Shown: positions 13,001 through 23,711 of the stretch, in pieces | Layout: every line of letters starts with the position of its first letter | Numbering within the stretch: position 1 is the stretch's first letter | The notes under the pieces: model-generated | Told to the model about the DNA's origin: nothing | Seen by the model: the letters and a program-made list of their open reading frames with translations, nothing else | Database searches by the model: none | Made by a program: the position numbers and the translations under genes | From: Owenia fusiformis | Taxonomy: Eukaryota > Annelida > Polychaeta > Sabellida > Oweniidae | DNA: 64,000 nt | Direction: 5' to 3' | Assembly: GCA_903813345.2 (NCBI GenBank) | Contig: CAIIXF020000006.1 | Coordinates: forward strand, 9,476,989 to 9,540,988

Positions 13001-16000
13001 TCTAAGACGAGCACGTCTATACCCGGAGTACCTGCTTCAGGTCGTTGCTGTGGACCATCCAAGAAACCCAGCCAACAAAAAGTCAGTAGTTCTTTTTCTG
13101 CTTTTTTACTATTTTACTAATTAACACGATATTTCATGAATCTCTGATTGACGTGAACGCTTAAACTGAATTGACGTTTACACTGGGGGGTATCGTGATG
13201 CAACAACACAGTGTTGTTGCATCAAGATGGCCGGCCTTCCGGTGATAGATTTTCGCAAGATATTTTGTTTTCCCAATTTAAACCCATTTCTAGGACAAGT
13301 TTCTCGATAATCATACATGTACAGTTAGCGCACGATCTATATTTTAAAATACTGTCATTGATATACATGTAGCATCATTCAGAAGCGATAAATTCACGGT
13401 TTTAGTTCCCCACTATTGATGCAACAACACCATTATGTTTATTATCAATGATGCAAAAACACCAATGTGCTGATGCAACAACGCCAACGTCTTTATCAAA
13501 CTTAAAAGGATATACGAGCCAAACGATATACATAGTAATAGTATTCAATCACATATTATGATATTGTAGTACATGTACGTTTACTAAGTAAGTTAATCAC
13601 TTTCTAAATGAAATCATAACAGACACTAATGTGGTCCCAAGTCTGGAGGCCTGTGTTCGGAGGACGTCCCACATCTTGAAACTACTTTGAACTAGACAAC
13701 TTAAACGTGAAAAGGCTAGTCGCCCAATTCGTTTGAATCCCAATGGTCCGAACCCTATTTGTCAGGAATACGTAGAATAAATCATCGCGTTGATTAATTA
13801 TTGAATAAAATATATTTCCCGTTAAGCCGTGTTTATTTGAAATATTACGTTTAGCTTTTTACACTTTTCATGCTTTGGTCAAGTAAATATTTCTGATTTT
13901 GGTCTGATTTTATTAACAAAGAACTAATATAATTATGGAATGTCAACAGATGTCAGTCATTTTTGTGTTGCACACTCCCCTCCAAAAGTTTGGCAACCTT
14001 AGCTCCCTCATTGAATTACATGTTAAAGCCTCTTTATATTTGAATTTTTATTCACTTGACCTGTGAGGAAGATACATGATTGAAATGTAACTTCATTTCC
14101 AATGCCTCCAAATTTCCCCAAATTTTCCCTCAATTACAATAAAGGTAGAAAATTGATAATTTTAATGAATTTTCGAAAATCGTCAATCCTATGTAAACCA
14201 ATCGGAAATGGTGTGTTCGGGGCAAATCTGATTTCAGGATAATATAGTCCAGTAAAGGATTCACCAAAAAATATTTTTATATAGAAAATTGAATTATCTA
14301 ACTTTTTGTACGCTGATTGTTCAGCTTACTTTTTGAATACTAAAGTTACAGAGCTTAAAAGTCATTTTGAAAATCCTTTTCGCCTCATGTGTTATTTCAA
14401 TGGGAGGAGTTTTTTGAATAATAATTTTGACTTTGAAGATCTCTAACTTTTTGAAACCTGAAGAAACGTATCAATTTTATTATTCAATAAAGTTAGCAAA
14501 TTCAATGGACTACGTAACTTGTATTTTCACAAGAACTCGGATGGATGAATATTCTGTCATATGACTTGCGGCAAACCTACAGTACCATTTCCCATTGGTT
14601 TACATGGGAATGTCGATTTTCAAAAATTCAATTGATTTATCATCAATTTTCAACCTATTGTAATTGAGGAAAAAATTGGGAAAATTTGGAGGCATAGGAA
14701 ATAAAGTCAATTTACATTTCCATCAATATCATATTAAGTATATTCCTGAGGTTATGTAAATAAAAATTCAAATATAAAGAGATTTGAACACGTAGTTCAA
14801 TGGGGGGGGGGTGCTAATGTTGACAAACTTTTGGAGGGGAGTGTATATTTGATCATATGTTTAGAAACGTGTATATTTGATAGATGCATTAACTTCAGAA
14901 AAGGTTCACCTAGGTATAAAAGAGTATAAAACGAAGCGACACGTTTTTTAAGATGTACAATGTAATATGAATGTCCAATATAATTTTACGACCCCTGGGA
15001 TTAGTGTACCGCTCTCAATTTACCTTTTTGGGACCTAAATCCTATTACATTATGGTTTAACAATATGACATACATTGGTGTTGTTGCATCATTGCTCAAA
15101 TCTAGATGGGTGTTTTTGCATCTTCGGTTTGGTGTTGTTGCATCAATAGTGAGGAACTAAAACCAAGGAGGATTGGCTCCCAGAGTGCAACATCGATATT
15201 CTGTCCCATATATGGAAATGTCGTGATTCAAAATTTGAATTCAAACAGCCGCCATTTTGTTCACTTCAACATTTGAATGGTGAATTTCGGTCTTATTCCT
15301 AACCGAAAAATTCCAAAACTCATAAGAAATGATCGAGATATTGGTTCGAATCTTTTGGACTGTTTATTTTGAACTTATAGTCGGTAATAATTTCCGACAA
15401 TAACGACATTTCGACGTTTTCATTGTTGGAAAATATCGATTGTCGATCCTGGGAGCCAATCCTCCTTGAACTAAAACCGTGAATTAATCGCTTCTCGATG
15501 ATGCTGCATGTATACAAATGACAGTTATTTAAAATATAGATCGTGCACTAACTGCACGTATATGCATTATTGGGAAACTCGTCTTAAAAATGGGTTTAAA
15601 TTGAGAAAACAAAATATCTTACGAAAATCTATCCCCGGAAGGTAGGCCATCTTGATGCAACAACACGGTGTTGTTGCATCACGATACCCCCCAGTGGTTT
15701 AGGCAGACTCTTTCGAACCTACTTTGGCAATTGACTTAATTTGATGAAGCTAAACCCCTCTGGTATGGTTTGGACGTGTACGCGTATACCGCATTATGCC
15801 CCTCGTTGAGGACCTGTGTTGACGACCTGTCGCATTCTGATACTCATCATATCTTCTGTTTTCGAACAATCAAAAGAAGGTGACTGGTAAAGGCAGAGAC
15901 TAGGTGAACCTTTGCTACGTGGCAAATTGTTTATGTTATGTTTTAGGATAAGTGTAGTGCCTGTCTACATCAAGACGCTAGAGACCAATGACTATCCTCC

Positions 16001-19000
16001 ACAGTTTGTTGGTGCTCCTTACGATGTAGATGTCAGTGAGATTGTCTCTGCAGGGACTAGCTTTACAAAATTATTCGTAAGTGAATGCCCATAAATTGAT
16101 ATTTCGAAACCGTTTGTACCTGCACTGAAGCATTGATGCTTGAAATTCTAATTGAATTGTTATATTCCTAGGCTTCCGATGCTGACGGTGACGAGGAATA
16201 CATCCTAGAGTATAGCATTGTTAGTGGTAACGATGACAACACATTCAACATACAAGCAGGGTGAGATATATTTAAAACATTTCATATTTTGTTTTCTTGC
16301 TCATTTTCTAATAATAGTGTTTAATACAAATCATTCTCTCAGAAGCATCAACTTCCCTATTGGATCACGTGCTAAAGCATGTTTATGTTTTGTTAACCAA
16401 AATCACTTGGACCTATTTGAGGAAAATATAAGATTTCAAACATACCACAGATGCCTGCCCCGGAAAGCCTGCTCACGTCATTACTAGTATATAACCAAAT
16501 GGCTGGTCACGTCATCTTGTCGCGTACATGTCCTGTCACAGCCATTATGGATCATATAAATATCTTGTCCAATCATTTTATCACACAAATATGACGTCAC
16601 ATAATCTTACCACACAAATGTCGATCGTGTCATGATTTTATCACACAAATGTCTTATCATAGAAATTATAATTTATATATATTTTAGGGGATGGCTGGTT
16701 ACCCAAAAACCATTGGATCGGGAAACTGTACCAGAGTATAACCTTGTAGTGAAGGTCAGCGATGGGAAGTATGTAAGTCAAGTTTTCAAACAAGTGCACT
16801 TATTATAAACAAATTGAGAAACCAATGATGTTGGAAATTATTTAGTCCCTTGTGTTAACAGCTTTAGCTCCGATTAAACACCCCTTTTGTTTTTGTGATA
16901 AGCTCACTTCAGTATGTAGCAGATTGGTCATTCATTGGCCTTCAATGAGGGAAAGAAATAAAAACATGGCATGTAGTATCTAGAAGAGCCTTATTACGAG
17001 AAATCCAACTGTTCGGATGTAAAGACGGCCTACTGTAGTGTTCTCTAAAATATGTATTTTCATTCATAAAATATATACATACGATTCAAAACCTTACCCC
17101 TTCCTACCATAGGATGCAACAGCAGATGTACACATTACTATAGGAGACGTCAACGACAATCCTCCTACGTTCCATAATGAACTTTACCAATTCGACGTGT
17201 TGGAGAACTCCCCGAGTGGCTTCGTTGTCGGGTTGGTCGAGGCGACTGACATGGACAACGGAACCAATGCAGAGATTGACTATGCTATCATATTTGGTGA
17301 CGATGCAGGGATATTCAAGATACACCAGGTATGACAAGTCAAATATAGTGTACACTTTGTGATTGTCGTGTAAAGGCCAATATGATTTTCTTCAAGAATC
17401 AGTAGTCACGCCACACGTCAAAGTCACAGCGATTATCATTGCAGCTTGAGCAGTTTAACACACAAAGCTTTCAGGTCTCCTAGACTTCCACCAACGTGAG
17501 CATCAGTTCTGACCTCGCGAACTGCGTTCCTTGTACTCAAACCACGATTCACGTCGCGAACGTGAAATCTTTAGTCGCGCACCACCATTTCCTACGATGT
17601 GAGAACCGTGGTTCGAGTGCAAGGAGCGCAGTTCGCGAGGTCAGAACTGCTGTTCGCGTTGATGGAAGTCTACTAAGCCTGAGCTTTGATCATCCGTAAA
17701 GTTCAACTTGCTTTCACACCATATGCAGACAGAGCCTGTGGGAAATATTGGGTGCGGCGCAAATGAGCGGAGGGTGCGGAGCTAACGGTCATTTTTGAAT
17801 TTAAAATTGGGATATTTCTGAAACTAAGCCGTTTTGGGACTTCAAATATACCAAGATATGTGTATTTGACACCAAATATCAATAAAATTGTGAAAATAGT
17901 AGTGCAATTCATTTTATAGCGACGCAGTATGCCTTAAACATTTCCCAGACCTATATATTTTGAGACTACTAGTATCCTTTTAATACTGCGTCCCCAGCAT
18001 TCATAAAAAATGGTGTTCAAGATACACTACCCATGCAAATTATTTTTGCATCTTGGAAGCCAGGCAGTATCTGTGTGATTTTATAAAAATTCGGAAATTT
18101 TTTCAGATATGAGCCCCCTCTAAATATTGGGTGCGGAGGTACATTTATGGAGCTCCTCCGCACCCAATATTTAGAGGGGCTCATATCTGAAAAAATTTCC
18201 GAATTTTTATAAAATCACACAGATACTGCCTGGCTTCCAAGATGCAAAAATAATTTGTATAGATAGTGTACCTTGGATGCTGGGGACTCAGTATTAAAAG
18301 GATAATTTCAAAATATATAGGTCTGGGAAAGGTTTAAGGCACACTGCGTCGCTATTGAATGAATTGCGCTACTATTTTCACAATTGTATTGATATTTGGT
18401 GTCAAATACACATATCTTGGTATATTTGAAGTCCCAAAACGGCTTAGTTTCAGAAATATCCCAAATTTAAATTCAAAATGACCGTTAGCTCCGCACCCTC
18501 CGCTCATTTGCTCCGCACCCAATATTTCCCACAGGCTCTGTCTGCATAGGGTGTTTCAGCATTTAGGAAAAGTGATAATTAAAAAATGCTGTAAATATGA
18601 GTAGACTTGAACATTATTGTGTATGTTTCTTTTAGAACGGTATGATCACAGTGAATGGATCAATAGATAAGGAACGAGACTCTAGATACGATATCTTGAT
18701 ACTGGCTGCAGATAGAGGAAGTCCTAAAACACAGGTAATTCTCTCAGTTTTATTCTTGATTGTATAGTTTGCATTCGTTCGACTTCGGCTTCTCCAAAGA
18801 GAGCTTCGTCTTCTACAACTCATTCACTCACTCATGTATAACTAGACTCTGCACACAGGGTACCTTTATTGTGACATCCATTTTAAAAAAGTCACATTCC
18901 CAGACAGACATTCAATTAAACAATGCACTATGTAAACTATACTCAAAACTCGTCCACCAAATATCATCACAACATTTTCCATGGTCAATGGCTTGGTTTT

Positions 19001-21555
19001 TACTACTAAAGGGTCTAACTCGAGTGAAGATAGAAGTCGGAGATGCCAATGACAACAGCCCAGTGTTTTCACAAGAAATTTACAATGGCCAGATCATCGA
19101 GGACGATTCGGATCCACAGCCCAATAGGACCGTGCAGATAGTAAGTGACATGTTAGAATATAGGATTCATGAAGTTGATTGAAAAAATCAAGAGTCTAAG
19201 TAAAGGAAACAATATTAAAATGAAAACTATAAGCCATTGGATAATTTATAAATCAAAATTTTACATATTGAAATAGAAATAATTCATTCATATTTCGACC
19301 AATAGAGCAATTCCCACGGCTATTAGCCAATATATTTTATTTCCAGCTTCCGGGAATCAGTGCGAGAGACAATGATGTAGATAAAGTGAACAGAGACATT
19401 GTTTTCTCACTACAAGGTCCCAACAGTGAGCTATTCCGTATAGACCCCCAGGATGGGACCGTCAGGGTTAGTGAGCTAGGCGTCGGTAGGCTGGATAGAG
19501 ATGCTCACCCTACAGGCAAATACAGCTTCCAGGTATGCGAAATGTACATATCTTATTTGATCGAGTATTTAACGTTTTTGTTGTCTCTAGATTAGGCCAG
19601 GGCTGGAGGTTTTAAAACAAATGCAAAATGCTCAATAAAATAATATTGTCATTAAGGTGGTTGCAACTGACCAAAACGGCGAAGGACGTAACACTACTGC
19701 AATGTTGGACATAGACATACGCGATAGAAATGAGAACGGTCCTATATTGGAGTCAAACTACAGGTTCAGAATCCCAGAGAATATTGCGCTAGGAACAAGT
19801 GTGTACACTGTACAGGCGTTGGACCAAGATGCCACTTTCCCTAACCACAAGATCATCTATATTCTGAAAAGTGGGGGTCACGATGTTTTCCAAGTGGACC
19901 ACCATACAGGTTCGTGTCAATTTTATAGTCTATTAGTATTGACATAATCTGGGACATTAAGGGCACTTATACAAATACTATCATTTGATTTGAATAACTT
20001 TTATATCTACATTGACAAAATTGAAAAATCACACTGGAAAGATACTCGATGGGAATAAGTTTGATTAATGATATGAGTAACATAATTGTGACGACGTGTG
20101 CCGTCCTACTGATCTTCTGCTTTGTATATTGTGTTGTAGGTGAAATTACAATAGCAGATGTCCCAGACCGCGAGTTGAGAGATCAATATACACTAACCAT
20201 TATTGCATTGGATATGGGCCAACCATCCCTTGAGACTACAACGACTATTGACATAGAAGTAGTTGATGTCAACGATAACAAGCCAGAGATTGAGGTTGGT
20301 TAATATCATTTAATAAAATTATATCGTCCCCATGGCTCTTCGCACATCACTCTTTATAACTCAAGTATTACTTACCCGGGATTACTTAAAACTTAACCAT
20401 GCATTTTGGACACATGTGCAAACATTGCTGTGGTCGTCTAAACAAGTACTCTGTCATATCTTCTATCATCCCACCTAACACACTCGGTTGTGAGTGGAGT
20501 TTACCTAATTATTTAGATCTGCCCCTAAACACATTGCATATTATATGTTTATTCAGCCAGCTGAGTTCTCAGTACGTGAGGAGCTTCCTAAGGGGACTTT
20601 GGTAGGAAACCTGAAAGTTAAAGATCCAGACCAGGGGGCTTCAGGGGAACTAAGGCTGTATACCCTTGAAAATGGTGGGTACAACGAAAAATCTCTTTTT
20701 TGTTCTCGCTTTTGTTATCGTCTTTGTGACTATGCGTTCCTCATTCCTTCAATCAATGCAGAAGTTTACATACGTATATCAAAATAACATTAACAGCAAT
20801 AATATTAGCTGCAATTTTACAATTACAAAGGCAAAATGGATAGTATATCTCTTTAAAGGCAATTCTTATATGATAAGTGACGTCACAATAGCTGGAACAA
20901 TTAATTTACTGGTCTATATTGGAGTATGTATGACCGCTAAAATTCATAAATGCAATTTACACAGTGGAAAAATTGTGGTTCTCGTCTGTTTATCATATTA
21001 AAATCGTAACAAAGACCTCGATTTTATTAAATCTCGGTCTTTATTCCTTAAATATTGTAAAATTATGCTACGATTTCAGTTCCATTCGTGTTCAACTCGG
21101 ATAATGGTGGGATATACACCACTAAAAGACTTGACCGAGAAGAAAAGGAGGAGTATAAATTCACTGTCTGGGCACAGGACGCTGGCAATCCACCTTTATC
21201 AGGATCTGCCGAAGTCAAAATCAAACTCATTGACATCAACGATAGCCCCCCATACTTCGACCAGCCTGATTATCGCCATTCTTTGAGTAGCAATTTCGCA
21301 GTTGGTACACTAGTGTCCACGCCAAAAGGTGGAGACAGAAGCGATACAACGCAGTCCACTTACACGTATGACTTACTCGGCGATCGTGCTGATATGTTTG
21401 ATATCAACCACAGATCTGGCGAAGTGACTGTTGCGAAGGATCTCCGTGAGCTAGCTGGTGGGAGTATCGCCTTGACTCTTCGTATCACAGATGACCAGGA
21501 TTCCAATATGTACTCGGACGCCAAACTGCAACTTGATATTTTTGAGTGTCGGTAA
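7033..21555 (+). CDS. Secreted cadherin-repeat protein, 24 exons
   Basis: Exons: 7033-7108, 7335-7415, 8333-8487, 8865-8939, 9558-9737, 9883-9999, 10192-10326, 10624-10726, 11061-11170, 11420-11593, 12069-12203, 12362-12526, 12858-13081, 15947-16076, 16172-16260, 16688-16772, 17113-17328, 18636-18734, 19012-19140, 19347-19532, 19657-19909, 20140-20294, 20557-20674, 21080-21555. They total 3,666 nt in one frame, 1,221 residues. MGMDKLVVFAVCCLVMISTATAQ is a clear signal peptide. Cadherin linker motifs recur every 95-115 residues: EVNDHAPQF (~139), DSDDQPPKF (~245), DLNEDTPTF, DDINDSPPVF, ETNDYPPQF, GDVNDNPPTF, GDANDNSPVF, DRNENGPIL, DVNDNKPEI, IDINDSPPYF (~1107). LDRE/DRE motifs and DxD residues imply Ca2+-stiffened repeats, about eleven in all. 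The frame ends FECR-stop with no transmembrane or cytoplasmic segment, so I infer a secreted or matrix adhesion protein. A GTAATA at the stop could be a donor to an unseen exon. The donor after 20,294 (gttggt) is weak. The family subtype was not identified. Confidence 0.88.
9040..9345 (+). repeat. Dispersed repeat with promoter-like head, copy 1
   Basis: Lies in a cadherin intron. It starts with gcgcaggcgcagc, then tatataaag at 9,078-9,086, then a perfect splice-donor-like ggtaagccagga at 9,111. The following 220 bp align with the copy at 50,925-51,245: gtgttgat, ccaggcaagttt against ccagataagttt, and atactttgcagatg against atactttgtaggtg. Its nature is unknown. Confidence 0.65.
13972..14844. 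mobile_element. Inner fold-back element, ~870 bp
   Basis: Acactcccctccaaaagttt at 13,972 is inverted as aaacttttggaggggagtgt ending at 14,844. The imperfect inverted similarity extends about 250 bp inward: attacaataaaggtagaaaa on one arm, with a mirror near 14,650, and taaaccaatcggaaatgg with its mirror near 14,590. No coding frame and no clear target-site duplication were seen. Confidence 0.75.
15165..15467. mobile_element. 303 bp MITE inserted in the right arm of the larger element
   Basis: Aaggaggattggctcccag at 15,165 is the exact inverse of the right end at 15,449-15,467. The 11 bp gaactaaaacc flanks it directly (15,154-15,164 and 15,468-15,478). The left arm of the host element carries the uninterrupted site near 13,407 (gttttagttcc), so insertion and duplication are proven internally. 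An 11 bp duplication is the size known for Mutator-like elements. That assignment is inference. Confidence 0.85.
17464..17692. repeat. ~230 bp imperfect hairpin in a cadherin intron
   Basis: The left arm, containing agttctgacctcgcgaactg near 17,504, is mirrored by cgcagttcgcgaggtcagaa near 17,630. The arms extend out to tagacttcca (left) and tggaagtcta (right). No coding frame. Confidence 0.75.
17716..18555. repeat. 825 bp near-perfect palindrome
   Basis: Arms of about 410 bp mirror each other almost base for base. Atgcagacagagcctgtg at 17,723 is mirrored by cacaggctctgtctgcat ending at 18,547. The centre lies near 18,140-18,150, between two copies of the motif cacccaatattt in opposite orientation. 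It fills most of the intron between cadherin exons 17 and 18. The near-absence of arm divergence implies recent origin or correction. No coding frame; probably a fold-back transposable element. Confidence 0.9.
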
Positions 21556-21613
21556 TAAGACTTTATATGCAGGCCCATATGTTCTGTTAACTTTCTTTGG
21601 AAAGACGGTTTTG

Positions 21614-21619
21614 AATAAA
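21614..21619 (+). terminator. Poly(A) signal AATAAA of the cadherin gene
   Basis: AATAAA lies 59 bp after the FECR stop codon. It supports the transcript ending here and hence the membrane-free C terminus. Confidence 0.5.
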
Positions 21620-22205
21620 ACTAGAGTGGCGTGGGAAATCTAGTAGCTAACCCGGCAAGAGCTATTATACATTCGAAAGATTTTTGACGTAATGGCACTT
21701 TTGTTGAAAAAATGTTCCAAGGTGTATAGAACCTATTTCTCCCGTCTATGGTTAGCAAAAAAGCATGTACATAAAGTGTGTATTTAATAACATTTGCAAT
21801 ACTTGCATCTCTATTGTTATAAACGTACATGAGCCAGCTAGTGTATATAAACATGATGATAGAGAGTTTAAGCTTGCATAAAAATTCGAAACGCCAATGA
21901 CCAATCGCCCATACAAATGCATCGCTTAAATATTTTCCGTTCGCGTTTAGGTTGTGAAAAACATTGCAAGTTTAAACTCCCTGTTATTACTTCAACTAAA
22001 CGTTGTAAACGTGTATTGATTAAAAACATGGAAAGGTGTCATCAGTGCCAATATCAGCTGAACAATCATGACATTTTGTCACATTGTATTGTAGTAAACA
22101 TGTTTCCAATTTACCTATTCATTGTATTATACGTAGGCTATTTAGCTAATTTTGAAATAAATGGAGGTCCTGTATTGACGAAAGTGTTTAGAACTATTTG
22201 ATAAA
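21620..22205. other. Intergenic, cadherin to fucosyltransferase
   Basis: About 590 bp with no supported feature. A frame from 21,917 to 22,201 contains one hydrophobic stretch but no homology I recognise. It might be 5' leader of the downstream gene. Confidence 0.35.
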
Positions 22206-23711
22206 ATGAATGTTAAGTGCTTGTATCAAGGAAGGCAATTTCCAAGACCACATCCAAACAAATTAAAGTTCATATTCATTGTGGCAACTCTTGGTTTATT
22301 CATTTACGTAATGTCACCGCGAGATTCAGTTTCCACATTTCAGTTCATAAACTCTAAATATAAAATATTTTCTCGAAATCGTGAATTACACAATAAGGAT
22401 CTAGATGTCTTGGAAAAGACTGTCACGACGGAGAAAGACTTTACAAGGCGATACATGAATACAGACACTGGTGACAATAGCTTTGATGACGATAACGCAA
22501 ACAAGAACATTGCAAAGCATGCATATAATTACAAAATAGCTATCAATCAAGAGCATAATGATCCAAGTGACAAAAAGAGAAATGACAAATCAAAATCAGA
22601 CAAAACAAAGAGGAATGACAAATCAACCTCAGACAAAACAAAACAAGAAAAAACAAATATATCAACTATTAAAAACAACTTCGACAAAGAAGATAAGAAT
22701 GTGAATAAAGAAGTGTCAAATAGCCATAAATCTTTAAATATATCCCAGAGTACAGTACACAATTCGGAACAACCAATGAAACTTGAACAAAAGCAGGTCG
22801 ATCCATATAGAATCAAATCTCTTCTTGAACTGTCCAAGGAAGACGATTTAAACACAAGATCAGATTTGAAAGAACTCCAATCGAAACATATCATATGTAC
22901 TATAAATCGATACAAGGGCCATTTGGGCAATAGATTGTTCATGTTTGCCTCTGGTTACGGTATAGCAAAGGCTAACAATATGACATTCATCATAGCCCAG
23001 AACATTATACTCAGGGCATACTTTAAGCTGACCATCCCATTTGTGAAGCAACCAAGACCAGGGGCGTTGTTTCCTCAACAAGTCCATGGAGGAGATGGAA
23101 AATTTTCTGAGAAATTACTTCATCTTAAGCCACAACATACCGAGGTAAGCGGTTACCTACAGTCATTTAAATACTTCCATCGTTACAAAGATGAACTGTT
23201 CAAAGAGCTGACGTTCGTTCAATCGACATTGGACTACGTTAAAGATTTCTTGTCCCCCATCAGAAAGACGTGCCCTGGAGGTTGCACGCTGATTGGAGTA
23301 CAGATTAGACGAGGTAATATTCTCACACAGCAGAATAAAGACGACGGTCACAGAGCGGCAAATGTATCATTCTTCAATAAAGCAATGGATTATTTTAGTC
23401 ATAAGTACAAAAACGTAAGGTTCGTAATATGTACCAATGATCAAGGTTGGGTTAAGCAGAACTTCAACAGTACAAAAACACACACGTTTTATCTATCTGG
23501 GTACAGGAACCCGGAGGACCGTGACCTGGCTGTCCTATCCAAATGTGACCATACAATTTTTGCAAGCTCCACCTATGGGTGGTGGGGAGCTTATCTTGCT
23601 GGAGGGGATGTGGTGTACTACAATGGACACCCAAAACCCGGCTCAAAGCTAGCCCGACAATATAACCTTAAAGACTTTTATTTTGATGAATGGATACCCA
23701 TGTCAGATTAA
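22206..23711 (+). CDS. GT11 alpha-1,2-fucosyltransferase-like, intronless
   Basis: 501 residues. This is a type II membrane topology: short basic cytosolic tail, then a membrane anchor at about 21-36 (KFIFIVATLGLFIYVM). A hydrophilic stem of about 190 residues follows, rich in Lys/Asp/Ser, with an internally repeated NDKS-SDKTK segment. The catalytic region carries the GT11 signatures: GHLGNRLFMFA (~238), GVQIRRGN (~364-371), FVICTNDQGW (~404) and YGWWGAYLAGGD (~457-468). GT11 enzymes transfer L-fucose from GDP-fucose in alpha-1,2 linkage to galactose on Golgi glycans. The usual HxRRGD-type motif ends in Asn instead of Asp here, and the stem is much longer than in vertebrate FUT1/2 (whole proteins about 340-365 residues). 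The intact single-exon frame suggests a functional gene, possibly born by retroposition. Acceptor specificity cannot be read from sequence. Confidence 0.92.
   Translation: MNVKCLYQGRQFPRPHPNKLKFIFIVATLGLFIYVMSPRDSVSTFQFINSKYKIFSRNRELHNKDLDVLEKTVTTEKDFTRRYMNTDTGDNSFDDDNANKNIAKHAYNYKIAINQEHNDPSDKKRNDKSKSDKTKRNDKSTSDKTKQEKTNISTIKNNFDKEDKNVNKEVSNSHKSLNISQSTVHNSEQPMKLEQKQVDPYRIKSLLELSKEDDLNTRSDLKELQSKHIICTINRYKGHLGNRLFMFASGYGIAKANNMTFIIAQNIILRAYFKLTIPFVKQPRPGALFPQQVHGGDGKFSEKLLHLKPQHTEVSGYLQSFKYFHRYKDELFKELTFVQSTLDYVKDFLSPIRKTCPGGCTLIGVQIRRGNILTQQNKDDGHRAANVSFFNKAMDYFSHKYKNVRFVICTNDQGWVKQNFNSTKTHTFYLSGYRNPEDRDLAVLSKCDHTIFASSTYGWWGAYLAGGDVVYYNGHPKPGSKLARQYNLKDFYFDEWIPMSD

Larger units (their letters stand above)
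13181..15696. mobile_element. 2.5 kb element with long terminal inverted repeats, nested insertions
   Basis: The left end, cactggggggtatcgtgatg at 13,181, is mirrored exactly at 15,677-15,696. The inverted repeats run about 240 bp inward on each side, with atcttgatgcaacaacac-type hairpins near the tips. The 5 bp gttta occurs immediately outside both ends (13,176-13,180 and 15,697-15,701), a probable target-site duplication. The core has no transposase frame, so it would be non-autonomous. It sits in cadherin intron 13, which explains that intron's size, and contains the two elements listed next. Confidence 0.85.

Noticed and set aside
13181-15696. Search for a transposase in the nested elements
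   Set aside because: No frame of meaningful length or DDE-like spacing is visible, so the elements look non-autonomous.
17703-17912. An open frame in the arm of the 825 bp palindrome
   Set aside because: It lies wholly within the repeat arm, is mirrored with changes in the other arm, and shows no coding constraint.
21917-22201. A 94-residue frame with a hydrophobic segment between cadherin and fucosyltransferase, considered as a membrane exon of the cadherin
   Set aside because: No good phase-compatible splice path from the last cadherin exon, no cadherin-like or catenin-binding sequence, and a poly(A) signal precedes it.
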